64,000 nucleotides of DNA from contig DASPRY010000048.1 of assembly GCA_035624215.1 (NCBI GenBank), forward strand, positions 62,001 to 126,000. Reading direction: 5' to 3'. Of this stretch, positions 49,158 to 57,501 are shown piece by piece (position 1 is the first letter of the stretch; every line of letters starts with the position of its first letter). The notes below the pieces were generated by a model. That model made no database searches. It was given only the letters and a program-made list of their open reading frames with translations, and had not been told where the DNA came from. Made by a program: the position numbers and the translations under genes. This stretch comes from JAFAGX01 sp035624215. GTDB taxonomy: Bacteria > Acidobacteriota > Terriglobia > Terriglobales > Acidobacteriaceae.

Positions 49158-49901
49158 ATGCACTTATCCGGACGGGTTGCACTGGTTACTGGCGCATCCC
49201 AGGGAATTGGCAGAGCCTGTGCGCTGAAGTTGGCGCTGGCCGGGGCAACCGTGGCTGCCGCCTCCCGAAATCAGGAAAAGCTAAATGGAGTCGTGGGAGA
49301 AATCGGCGAGCATGGCGGAAAAGCAAAGGCCTTTGCGCTGGACATCACTGACGAAGAACAAATCAAATCCGGCATCGGGGCGGCTCTGGCAGAATTTGGC
49401 AAGATCGATATCCTGGTCAACAACGCCGGCATTGCTCGCGATCAACTGGTGATGCGCATGAAACGAGCGGACTGGGATGCGGTTCTCAATACCAATCTGA
49501 CTTCGGCTTATTTATGCATTCAGCAGGTCATCGGCTCGATGCTCAAGCAGCGCTGGGGAAGAATTATTAACATCACTTCTATCTTCGGGCAGATGGGCCA
49601 GGCAGGACAGGCCAATTATGCTGCTTCAAAAGCTGGGTTGATCGGGTTGACCATGGCCATTGCGCGGGAAGTTGGCTCGCGCAACATAACTTGTAACGCG
49701 GTGGCACCCGGGTTCATCGAAACCGCCATGACCGCTGCACTCCCGGAAGAGTTCAGACAGAATGCGCTGAGGAATATTCCGCTGGGAAGACTTGGCACAC
49801 CCGAGGACGTTGCGAATGCAGTCGCATTTCTGGCTTCCGAAGAAGCTTCGTACATAACCGGCCATGTGCTGAACGTAAACGGCGGCATGCTGATGGGATA
49901 G
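49158..49901 (+). CDS. fabG: 3-oxoacyl-[ACP] reductase
   Basis: 247 aa SDR enzyme of fatty-acid elongation. N-terminal VALVTGASQGIGRACALKLA (TGxxxGIG cofactor motif), DILVNNAGIARDQLVMRM (NNAG), active site Ser-Tyr-Lys around NITSIFGQMGQAGQANYAAS followed by K, and VAPGFIETAMTAAL. GYVNLNVNGGMLMG-type end (HVLNVNGGMLMG) is typical. RBS GTCAGGAGCG precedes the ATG. The stretch NITSIFGQMG with Tyr in NYAASKAG gives the catalytic triad. It is followed by a GNAT acetyltransferase and a dienelactone hydrolase in the same direction. Confidence 0.95.
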   Translation: MHLSGRVALVTGASQGIGRACALKLALAGATVAAASRNQEKLNGVVGEIGEHGGKAKAFALDITDEEQIKSGIGAALAEFGKIDILVNNAGIARDQLVMRMKRADWDAVLNTNLTSAYLCIQQVIGSMLKQRWGRIINITSIFGQMGQAGQANYAASKAGLIGLTMAIAREVGSRNITCNAVAPGFIETAMTAALPEEFRQNALRNIPLGRLGTPEDVANAVAFLASEEASYITGHVLNVNGGMLMG

Positions 49902-49913
49902 CGGAAGCAGGCC

Positions 49914-50435
49914 ATGACGAACATGCCAGGCTCTGATGCACGGACTTGGTCTGTATCCGTGACTGGCCGGGTGGCAATTGTACAGGCGGAATCGCCGGCA
50001 GACATCGCCCAGGCTCGCCAACTTTTTCTCGAGTACGCACAATCGCTGGGCTTCAGCCTTGGCTTTCAGAATTTTGATCAGGAGCTTGCTGGATTGCCGG
50101 GAGACTATTCTCTACCAGATGGCCGTTTGCTGTTGGCAAGGGTGGGCGATGAGACCGCAGGTTGCGTGGCCATGCACAAGATAGACGCGGATATCTGCGA
50201 AATGAAACGGCTTTACTTGCGTCCGCCATTTCGGGGAAAAGGGTTGGGGCGTATTTTGGCAAATGCGGTGATTGCGGAAGCGCGCAAGATCGGTTACAAA
50301 TTCATGCGGCTCGACACAGTTGAGCCCGTCATGAAAGACGCGGTTGGACTATACCGGCGGATGGGCTTCTACGAAATTGCGCCTTATCGAGTAAATCCCA
50401 TGCCGGGCACGTTATACATGGAGCTGCGGTTGTGA
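49914..50435 (+). CDS. GNAT-family N-acetyltransferase
   Basis: 173 aa acetyl-CoA dependent transferase. The core motif A is EMKRLYLRPPFRGKGLGRILA (R/QxxGxG/A as RGKGLG) near residues 98-118, and motif B is YRRMGFYEIAPY with the Tyr near the end. The substrate may be a small amine or protein N-terminus. It begins 13 bp after fabG, and its stop overlaps the region where the hydrolase frame begins. The first Met (MTNMPGSD) could also be the second one, six bases on. Function within the operon is not clear. Confidence 0.85.
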   Translation: MTNMPGSDARTWSVSVTGRVAIVQAESPADIAQARQLFLEYAQSLGFSLGFQNFDQELAGLPGDYSLPDGRLLLARVGDETAGCVAMHKIDADICEMKRLYLRPPFRGKGLGRILANAVIAEARKIGYKFMRLDTVEPVMKDAVGLYRRMGFYEIAPYRVNPMPGTLYMELRL

Positions 50436-50470
50436 CGCTGCATCTGCTTTTCGACAGGGGGAAGCTGCCC

Positions 50471-51211
50471 ATGAAATCGGCTTGTTTGCTGTTGTCGCTC
50501 TTTCTCGCCACGTTTGCATTCGCTTCCACTTCTAAGAACGTTTCGTACAAAAGCGGCGATGAAACCGTGCAAGGCGTGCTTTACGCGCCTGAGGGTAAAG
50601 GTCCTTTCCCGGCGATTCTGGTGATTCATGAATGGTGGGGTCTCAACGACTGGGTAAAGGAACAGGCCGGAAAGCTCTCGGATCTGGGCTACGTGACGCT
50701 TGCTCTGGATCTCTATCGGGGCAAAGTTGCAACCACGCCTGACGAAGCGCACGAGATCATGCGCGGAGTTCCAGAAGATCGCGCCAAGCGCGATTTGCAT
50801 GCTGCCTTTGAGTTTCTAAAATTTCAGCCGGATGTGAAGAAGGACCGCATTGCATCGATTGGCTGGTGCATGGGAGGCGGTTATTCTCTGGATGTGGCGC
50901 TTGAGGAGCCAACGCTGAGAGCCGCTGTCATCAACTACGGACACCTGGTTACGGACGCAAGCTCAGTGGAAAAGATCCAGGCTTCTATCCTCGGCATGTT
51001 TGGCGGACAGGATCGTGGCATCCCCGTCGAAGATGTGAAGAAATTTGAAGCACTGCTGAAAGAAAAAGGCAAGAAAGTTGAGGTCGTCATCTACCCTGAC
51101 GCGGGCCATGCGTTCGAAAATCCGAACAACAAGGCGGGCTATCGCGCCCAGGACGCGGCGGATGCCTGGAAGCGCACGGTGGATTTTCTGGCCAGCACGC
51201 TAAAAATGTAA
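50471..51211 (+). CDS. Secreted dienelactone hydrolase-family protein
   Basis: 246 aa from ATG 50471, with GGGGGAAGCTGCCC as ribosome-binding region. A signal peptide (MKSACLLLSLFLATFAFAST) is followed by an alpha/beta hydrolase of the DLH type: PAILVIHEWWGLNDWVKEQA, then ASIGWCMGGGYSLDVAL with the catalytic Cys in GWCMGG, and the catalytic His in YPDAGHAFENPNN. Catalytic Asp is probably in FGGQDRGIPVEDV. Typical DLH proteins cut lactone rings of catechol degradation products; exported versions may act on cell-envelope or plant-derived esters. A longer GTG start at 50432 would abolish the signal peptide. Confidence 0.87.
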   Translation: MKSACLLLSLFLATFAFASTSKNVSYKSGDETVQGVLYAPEGKGPFPAILVIHEWWGLNDWVKEQAGKLSDLGYVTLALDLYRGKVATTPDEAHEIMRGVPEDRAKRDLHAAFEFLKFQPDVKKDRIASIGWCMGGGYSLDVALEEPTLRAAVINYGHLVTDASSVEKIQASILGMFGGQDRGIPVEDVKKFEALLKEKGKKVEVVIYPDAGHAFENPNNKAGYRAQDAADAWKRTVDFLASTLKM

Positions 51212-51366
51212 CGTGAGGCCTATGTGGGGCTGTGCAAGCGAGGAGGCTCAATCGTGCTAGTGCGCTGACACTGTAGTTCTTATCTATGGCACGAATTTCC
51301 ACTTGCCAGACGGTACTACTCTGGTTACTATTCAGCATTCCCAGAGTCGAGTTCACGCTTTCGTCT

Positions 51367-51717
51367 ATGAACATCGGAGAAACCATCAGAAACTACCGGC
51401 TGCAAAAAGGGATGTCCCAGGGCGACATCGAAAAGCGTACCGGCTTGCTGCGCTGCTATTTGTCGCGGGTGGAGAACGGCCATACTATTCCTTCCCTGGA
51501 TACGCTTTCCAAAATTGCGGGCGCCATGGAGTTGCCCCTGTCGCAGTTTTTCGCCGAGTCCGGACACAGCAATGGCACTAAGGGGCTGCCGCAACTTTCC
51601 GATGATGAAGTGCGTTTCCTGAGCCAGATCCGCCGCTATTCCGTGAGCCTGAACGACAGTGATCGCAAGCTGGTGCTCGCCATGGTCAAGAAAATGGCAG
51701 CAAATTCCGCGAGATAA
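51367..51717 (+). CDS. XRE-family transcriptional regulator
   Basis: 116 aa from ATG 51367. Helix-turn-helix MNIGETIRNYRLQKGMSQGD IEKRTGLLRCYLSRVENGHT fits HTH_3 (GMSQGDIEKRTGL is helix 2, SRVENG helix 3) in the first 60 residues. The C-terminal part (SDDEVRFLSQIRRYSVSLND SDRKLVLAMVKKMA) is helical, perhaps a dimerisation region. No metabolite-binding domain. It could regulate the flanking genes; no clear operator was found near its start. Upstream the intergenic interval holds a weak repeat. Confidence 0.85.
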   Translation: MNIGETIRNYRLQKGMSQGDIEKRTGLLRCYLSRVENGHTIPSLDTLSKIAGAMELPLSQFFAESGHSNGTKGLPQLSDDEVRFLSQIRRYSVSLNDSDRKLVLAMVKKMAANSAR

Positions 51718-51719
51718 CA

Positions 51720-51743
51720 CCTCAGCATTCAGCATTCAGCCAA
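51720..51743. repeat. Short tandem repeat (CAGCATT unit) after the XRE gene
   Basis: CTCAGCATTCAGCATTCAGC follows the stop codon directly, with two to three copies of CAGCATT. Resembles the micro-arrays elsewhere in the window in location and style, but with too few units to define. Confidence 0.4.
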
Positions 51744-51980
51744 CCACCCCCAGACGGTATGCACGCATTCACGGGGTTGTGCACACTGATGCGACTTGAG
51801 GCTGGCCCAGAAAGCGCACAGCCGGACGACATTCGCACGGTGTTATTCAGCTGAGATGCCGCTATCCTTCGAGGTGGCTGAGTGGTGATTGTTGGTGACC
51901 TTCGTTCTATCCCAATAGTGACCGATGGAAACCTCGCCACCTTCTCTTATGCCCCGTAGACTTTCAACGGGAGAACTCCG

Positions 51981-52613
51981 GTGACAGTTGACGAGGAACT
52001 GAACCTGCTTGAGTCGCAACTGCGCCGGCTCAAGATCGAATACGAAGTCTATTTCAGCAATCCTACCAAGAAACCGCCGACCGACATTGAATGGAAAGTG
52101 CTTTCCCTGCTCAGGAAGTTCAGCGACGGCGGGCGCATGAACTTCTCGCAACGCTTCCGTTATAACGAAATGGCCCAGCGGTATGCGATTTACTCCGACT
52201 TGTGGCGCAAGAAAGGCCGGATCCGCGAAGAAGGATACCGGCGTCCGCAAGATGCCCTGCTTTCGGTGCAAGGAGTACGTCCCGAGGAGCACCAACCGCA
52301 ACACCACCCTGCCTACGGGCTTTCGCACGGGCCGGGCGCCACAGCAGCAGCCGCAAAGGCGCAAGCCGGCCCGCTCACGATTCAATGCTCCGATGCGCGT
52401 GCCGAGGGGGACAAGGTGCAAGAACTCTACCGTGCTCTGGCCGACGCAAAAACAAAAGCCGGTGAGGCGAGTTCGGGGAGCTTCGATAGCTTTCAATCAT
52501 TTGTGCAGAAAAAGACTGACCAGATTCGTAAGCAGTACGGCTGCGCCTCAGTCGAATACAGTGTTGACACCCAGGATGGTCAGGTTCACCTTAAGGTAAA
52601 ACCAAAGCTTTAG
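51981..52613 (+). CDS. MXAN_5187-C-domain-like conserved protein
   Basis: 210 aa from GTG 51981, with CGGGAGAAC upstream. The first half, EELNLLESQLRRLKIEYEVY FSNPTKKPPTDIEWKVLSLLRK then FSQRFRYNEMAQRYAIYSDLWRKK, is helical and resembles the C-terminal domain of myxobacterial MXAN_5187 (from memory). The second half has VQELYRALADAKTKAGEASS and KYGCASVEYSVDTQDGQVHLKVKPKL-type ending, also found in that family. A Pro/Ala/His-rich linker joins them. No enzymatic motif. In myxobacteria such domains are joined to signalling domains; here it is alone, 263 bp after an XRE regulator. Confidence 0.68.
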   Translation: MTVDEELNLLESQLRRLKIEYEVYFSNPTKKPPTDIEWKVLSLLRKFSDGGRMNFSQRFRYNEMAQRYAIYSDLWRKKGRIREEGYRRPQDALLSVQGVRPEEHQPQHHPAYGLSHGPGATAAAAKAQAGPLTIQCSDARAEGDKVQELYRALADAKTKAGEASSGSFDSFQSFVQKKTDQIRKQYGCASVEYSVDTQDGQVHLKVKPKL

Positions 52614-52876
52614 AGGCTGGGCCGCAGCGCGAGAGCGAGTTGACCTGCTACTTAGGCCAAAACAAGCTGAATTTCAGGCACGTTTTGGAGCAACCCCAAT
52701 AATACCCAACCATCCAAACAAGCAAAAAGGTTGGCCTGCCCTGGCCGAGAACCGTATCTGGCATTCCAGCTTCTGGTTTCGGCGGCTCCAGCCAGCTTTT
52801 TGCGTCTGGCGCAAAACACAATCCAAATGATATAGCCTAGGATGACTTGTGAATTACAAGTTACCGGAGGTCGAAG

Positions 52877-53353
52877 ATGAGCGATCTCAAGAGTTGTGTC
52901 GCCCGTGCGGTTGCCGACGTGGTTGAACGAGAGCTTCTTGGAAGCGTGGAAGTTCCCGCCCCGCCAGAGCGTGTATTCCGGGCGCTAGCTTCCCAAGAGA
53001 TCACCCAATGGTGGGTCAGGCCGGGAGTATTTGACACCCGAGAATGGACTGGAGATGTGCGAGTAGGTGGCCGATGGCGAGCATCGGGCTTTGCTAGGGG
53101 CAACCCCTATGCCCTCGAAGGAGAGTTTGTTGCCGTCGATCCGCCCCGGCAGCTGGTACACACTTGGATTGCGGTTGGTGAACCCGTCGGGCCGATGAAA
53201 GTGACCTATCACCTGGAGAAGATCGACGCTGGAACGCGAATCACAGTTCGGCACTCTGGCTTCTCCTGTCCTCTGACCTGCTTGATGACCGCTGCCGGGT
53301 GGGAGACCAGCTTCGACCGGCTCTCTGAGATCCTGGCCTCTGAGAACAAATAG
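52877..53353 (+). CDS. SRPBCC/AHSA1-type protein
   Basis: 158 aa. START-like domain with VEVPAPPERVFRALASQEIT near the start, QWWVRPGVFDTREWTGDVRVGGRWRA in the middle and ITVRHSGFSCPLTCLMTAAGWETSFDRLSEIL at the end. These are the helix-grip landmarks of the AHSA1/CalC group (binds hydrophobic ligands or Hsp90-like partners). ATG 52877 follows ACCGGAGG. The cysteines in the last helix are unusual. Function unknown; located between the MXAN_5187-like gene and purH. Confidence 0.83.
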   Translation: MSDLKSCVARAVADVVERELLGSVEVPAPPERVFRALASQEITQWWVRPGVFDTREWTGDVRVGGRWRASGFARGNPYALEGEFVAVDPPRQLVHTWIAVGEPVGPMKVTYHLEKIDAGTRITVRHSGFSCPLTCLMTAAGWETSFDRLSEILASENK

Positions 53354-53489
53354 CTTTCGTATAAGTTGGGACGGAGAGATGACTGAGGAGTACGACAACT
53401 CTTCTCCAAGAGCCGAGGTGTCGTCGAGAAAAAGGCTGTTAAAATCTCTGGTTGCCTCCCAGGCGCAAACCCTCGCGTGGAGCCCAAGA

Positions 53490-55046
53490 ATGCCCAAGAT
53501 TCAGCGAGCGATTCTCAGTGTCACCGACAAGACAGGATTGATTGAATTTGCCCGCAAATTGGCGGCGCTCGGAATCGAGCTCATTTCAACCGGTGGAACT
53601 GCAAAGCTGCTGCGCGAGGCGGGCACCCGCGTGAAGGACGTCTCCGAGCTCACGGGATTCCCCGAAATGCTTGACGGACGAGTGAAAACCCTGCATCCCA
53701 AGGTTCACGGGGGAATCCTGCACCGGCGTGAAGACCCCGCCCATCGCGCCGCGGTTGCAGAACACGGAATACAACCGATCGATATGGTCGTCGTGAATCT
53801 GTATGCCTTCGAAAAGACTGCGGTTAAGCCGGGCGTTCAAGTCGAAGAGTTGATTGAAAACATCGATATCGGTGGGCCGTCGATGATTCGTTCGGCCGCC
53901 AAAAATTTTCGCGACGTCGCCGTCGTAACCTCACCCGATGATTACGACCGAATTTTAGCTGAGCTGGAAAGTTCCGGCGGAGAGTTGTCCAGCGAAACGA
54001 GATGGCAGCTGGCGCAGAAGGCATTTGCGATTACCGCTGCGTACGATTCCGCCATTGCTTCTACCCTGGAACGGATCGAAGGTGATGGCGGGCTTCAGGC
54101 CCGCGTGGAATCCGGCTTCCCGCGTGTGCTCCGGCTTTCTTTTAATAAGTTGATGAACCTGCGTTATGGCGAGAATCCTCACCAAAATGCTGCCTTGTAT
54201 TCCGATGGCTCCGGCAACGGAGTCGCCAATGCCAACCAGCTTCAGGGCAAGGAGCTCTCCTACAACAACATCGTGGATTTACAGGCGGCTTGGGAATTGG
54301 CCCAGGAATTCGAGGACCCATTCTGCGCGATCATTAAACATACGAACCCGTGCGGAGCTGCGGTAGGCAAGACCTTGGCGGAAGCCTACAAGAAGGCTCT
54401 GGAATGTGATCCGGTCTCAGCCTTCGGCGGTGTGATCGCCGTGAACCGGACAATTGACGGCGAAACTGCGGAGGAAATGGCCAAACTATTTCTGGAGGTG
54501 ATCGGGGCCCCCGCGTTCGACGAAGCTGCGAAATCCAAGTTCGCAAGTAAGAAAAACCTGCGATTGCTCGAGATAAAAAACGTTTCCCCGAAGTGGGTGC
54601 TCAAAAATGTCACGGGCGGAATTTTGCTACAAGATGCCGATGTCCATCAGTTACAGGAAAGCGATCTTAAAGTTGTTACCCGGCGATCGCCCACGTCGGA
54701 GGAAAAGAGGAGTCTGCTGTTCGCATGGAAAGTTTGTAAGCACGTTAAATCCAATGCCATTGTGTACGCGCGAGACGGCCGGACTGTGGGTGTAGGCGCG
54801 GGACAGATGAGCCGCGTGGATTCTTGTAAGATCGGAGCGATGAAGGCTGTATTGCCGCTGAAGGGAACGGTTGCAGCCTCCGATGCGTTTTTCCCTTTTC
54901 CCGATGGAGTAGAAGAGATTGCCAAAGCCGGTGCGACGGCGATCATTCAACCCGGCGGTTCGGTTCGCGACCAAGAGGTTATCGAAGCCGCTGATCGCTC
55001 GGGATTGGCCATGATCTTCACGGGGGTGCGCCATTTCCGGCACTAA
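53490..55046 (+). CDS. purH: Bifunctional AICAR formyltransferase/IMP cyclohydrolase
   Basis: 518 aa performing the last two steps of IMP synthesis. From ATG 53490 (MPKIQRAILSVTDKTGLIEF) the N-terminal MGS-like IMP cyclohydrolase domain shows ELISTGGTAKLLREAG, RVKTLHPKVHGGILHRR and IDMVVVNLYAFEKT. The C-terminal AICAR transformylase has LRYGENPHQNAALY, FCAIIKHTNPCGAAVG (catalytic Lys-His), DPVSAFGGVIAVNR and GVGAGQMSRVDS near the end. An in-frame extension upstream to 53379 overlaps the end region of the AHSA1 gene and is not used. Normal length. Confidence 0.97.
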   Translation: MPKIQRAILSVTDKTGLIEFARKLAALGIELISTGGTAKLLREAGTRVKDVSELTGFPEMLDGRVKTLHPKVHGGILHRREDPAHRAAVAEHGIQPIDMVVVNLYAFEKTAVKPGVQVEELIENIDIGGPSMIRSAAKNFRDVAVVTSPDDYDRILAELESSGGELSSETRWQLAQKAFAITAAYDSAIASTLERIEGDGGLQARVESGFPRVLRLSFNKLMNLRYGENPHQNAALYSDGSGNGVANANQLQGKELSYNNIVDLQAAWELAQEFEDPFCAIIKHTNPCGAAVGKTLAEAYKKALECDPVSAFGGVIAVNRTIDGETAEEMAKLFLEVIGAPAFDEAAKSKFASKKNLRLLEIKNVSPKWVLKNVTGGILLQDADVHQLQESDLKVVTRRSPTSEEKRSLLFAWKVCKHVKSNAIVYARDGRTVGVGAGQMSRVDSCKIGAMKAVLPLKGTVAASDAFFPFPDGVEEIAKAGATAIIQPGGSVRDQEVIEAADRSGLAMIFTGVRHFRH

Positions 55047-55056
55047 AGGAAGCTCT

Positions 55057-55139
55057 TGGCAATTAGCATTTGGCATCTGGCACTCCGGCGGGTCTTGCTG
55101 CGATCGCAAGAGCTCTGCTAGCCGAATGCTAAGTGCCAC
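55057..55139. repeat. Inverted micro-repeat pair after purH
   Basis: Left arm TTGGCAATTAGCATTTGGCA then TCTGGCACTCCGGC (55057-55090); right arm CTGCTAGCCGAATGCTAAGT GCCAC (55116-55139). Units are the reverse complements of each other and share TTAGCATTTGGC/GCTAAGTGCC with copies at 23046 and 40114. Confidence 0.65.
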
Positions 55140-55289
55140 GGGACCTGTACCTCTGGGTGCAACTTGGCACCTATTGAAGTCATTCCTTTTTCCCAATGTC
55201 CGCTAACGAAGGTTTACAATAGCGTGAGCACCCACTCGCGGCGGTTCAGCATCCAATCGCGTATGGCTTTGGGAGTCCGAAGGGTTTTG

Positions 55290-57386
55290 ATGACAACGAG
55301 ATACTGTCCTCTTCTTTTTGTTCTTACGCTTATCTGTGTAGTGGGAGCGGCGGCACAGCAGACGCCGGGCACTTCGCCTGCCAATAATGACGCGGCGACT
55401 ACGAAATCTGCGGCTCAAGCGTCCGCTCGCAAAGTGGATCGCGCGGCATCCTATTATCACTATGCCCTCGCTCACATGTATGAGGAGCAGGTGGCGATGT
55501 ACGGCCGCAGTGACCTGGCCGGCAAGGCGATCGACGAATACCGGCTGGCAATCGAAGCTGATCCCACCTCTGAGTATCTGACCGCGGGCCTGGCGGAACT
55601 CTATGCCAAGACCGGACGGATTCGTGACGCGGTGCTTGAGGCCCAGGACATCCTGAAGCGGGACCCCGATAATCTGGAGGCACACAAGCTTCTGGGCCGG
55701 ATCTATCTGCGCTCTTTAGGCGATACTCCCGGGGGCAGCGGATCCGACAGCGTGCTTAAGCTGGCGATCGAGCAATATCAGGAAATCATCAAGCTTGAAC
55801 CTGACAGCATGGACGATCATTTGCTGTTGGGGCGCCTCTACGCCCGCAACAACGACCTGCAGAAAGCAGAGGACGAGTTCAAGACCGCGCTGAAGCTGCA
55901 GCCTGATTCGGAAGAGGCCGTTACCGCGCTGGCGTTTCTATATACCTCTGAAGGCGACGCGACCCGCGCCGCTGAGGTCCTGAGCAACGTTCCCGATTCC
56001 TCGCGCTCCGCCAAACTTTATTCTGTCCTGGGTTATACCTACGAGCAGCAGAAGGATTACAAAAAGGCCATCGATGCTTATCGCAAGGCCATCGCATTGG
56101 ACCGCGACAATCTGGATGCTATTCGGGGCCTGGCGCAGAACTTGATGAATGATGGCCAAACCGATGCAGCTCTCGAGCAATACAAGGTTATTGCCGACGC
56201 CAATCCCGAAGACCCGCAGACCCATTTGCGGATGGCCGAGATTTATCGCAAGCAGGGCAAATTCGATCTGGCTCTCGACAATCTAAAGGCGGCGCAGTCG
56301 GTGGTTCCGGACTCGATGGAAGTGCCCTATAACATGGCCGTCATTTATCAGGCGCAGGGGCAGTACGATGAAGCAGCCCAGACCCTGCAGGATTTGCTCA
56401 AGAAAACCGAGAAAGCCGACGGCAAGTACAGCAAGGACGAGATCAACAACCGCGCCCTGTTTCTGGAGCGGTTGGGAACCATTTATCGCGAGAACAACAA
56501 TAGCCAGCTTGCGGTCGATACTTTTCGAAAAATGCTGGACCTCGGCGATGACAATGCCGAACGTGGATACCAGCAGATCATCGATACCTACCGGGAAGCC
56601 AAAGAGTGGCAGAAAGCAACCGATGTTGCCAAGGAAGCGGTAGCGAAATTACCTAACGATCCCGACCTGAAAATGGTTTATGCCGGTCAGCTTGCTGACA
56701 TGGGCAAGCCTGAGGAAGGACTGCAGCAGGTCAAATCGCTGCTCAGCGGCAATCCGGAGAAGGACCGCGCTGTTTACATCACGCTGGCGCAAATGTATGG
56801 CCGGCTGAAGCGCTGGCCGGAAGCGGAACAGGCGCTCGACCAGGCTGCACAGCTTTCAGTCAAGGACGAGGACAAGGAGTACGTGCAGTTTCTGCGTGGC
56901 TCGACCTACGAGCGGCAAAAGAAGTATGAGCAGGCTGAGGACGTTTTTCGAAAGGTCTTAGCCAACGACCCGGAGAATGCCGCGGTGCTCAATTATCTCG
57001 GCTACATGCTGGCGGACCGGGGTCAAAAGCTGGATGAAGCGCTGGTGATGATCCAGAAAGCTGTTGATCTTGAGCCGGCCAACGGCGCCTATCTGGATTC
57101 TTTGGGATGGGCGTATTTCAAACTCGGCAAATACGAGCAGGCGGAAGATAACCTCACCAAGGCTTCGCAGCACATGGGAGCCGATCCGACCGTGCAGGAG
57201 CACCTCGGCGATTTATACCAGAAAACCGGCCGGCTGAAGCTGGCGGCCGCACATTGGGAGCGCGCTATTGAGGAGTGGAATAAGACAGTAGCGCCGGACG
57301 TTGACAGCGAAGCCCTCGCCAAGGTCCAGAAGCAACTTGAGTCCGCCAAGGTCAAGCTGGCAAAAGAAGAATCCGAAAATAAATAG
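55290..57386 (+). CDS. Secreted TPR-repeat protein
   Basis: 698 aa from ATG 55290 with GAAGGGTTTTG upstream. A signal peptide (MTTRYCPLLFVLTLICVVGA AAQ) is followed by more than ten tetratricopeptide repeats, e.g. AYYKTGRIRDAVLEAQDILK (AELYAKTGRIRDA..), LLLGRLYARNNDLQKAEDEF, VLGYTYEQQKDYKKAIDAYR and DSLGWAYFKLGKYEQAEDNL. TPR domains mediate protein contacts. A helical C-terminus ends the protein (DSEALAKVQKQLESAKVKLA). Location likely periplasmic or cell envelope; a role in assembly or secretion is plausible. Earlier in-frame residues (from 55164) are repeat-like and are not used. Confidence 0.86.
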   Translation: MTTRYCPLLFVLTLICVVGAAAQQTPGTSPANNDAATTKSAAQASARKVDRAASYYHYALAHMYEEQVAMYGRSDLAGKAIDEYRLAIEADPTSEYLTAGLAELYAKTGRIRDAVLEAQDILKRDPDNLEAHKLLGRIYLRSLGDTPGGSGSDSVLKLAIEQYQEIIKLEPDSMDDHLLLGRLYARNNDLQKAEDEFKTALKLQPDSEEAVTALAFLYTSEGDATRAAEVLSNVPDSSRSAKLYSVLGYTYEQQKDYKKAIDAYRKAIALDRDNLDAIRGLAQNLMNDGQTDAALEQYKVIADANPEDPQTHLRMAEIYRKQGKFDLALDNLKAAQSVVPDSMEVPYNMAVIYQAQGQYDEAAQTLQDLLKKTEKADGKYSKDEINNRALFLERLGTIYRENNNSQLAVDTFRKMLDLGDDNAERGYQQIIDTYREAKEWQKATDVAKEAVAKLPNDPDLKMVYAGQLADMGKPEEGLQQVKSLLSGNPEKDRAVYITLAQMYGRLKRWPEAEQALDQAAQLSVKDEDKEYVQFLRGSTYERQKKYEQAEDVFRKVLANDPENAAVLNYLGYMLADRGQKLDEALVMIQKAVDLEPANGAYLDSLGWAYFKLGKYEQAEDNLTKASQHMGADPTVQEHLGDLYQKTGRLKLAAAHWERAIEEWNKTVAPDVDSEALAKVQKQLESAKVKLAKEESENK

Positions 57387-57501
57387 TAGCGAGTTAGCCG
57401 CCAGCTAGTCCGCGGCGCGGTTATTCAACGGGCTTTTGCGCGGCTGACGTTGAAAAGCACTTGATCGCTGAATCCCGCCAATGTGCGTGCGCGGGTTAAC
57501 T

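Noticed and set aside
51843..52496. 217-aa minus-strand frame opposite the MXAN_5187-like gene
   Set aside because: No recognisable motif, no ribosome-binding site, and a plausible gene occupies the other strand.
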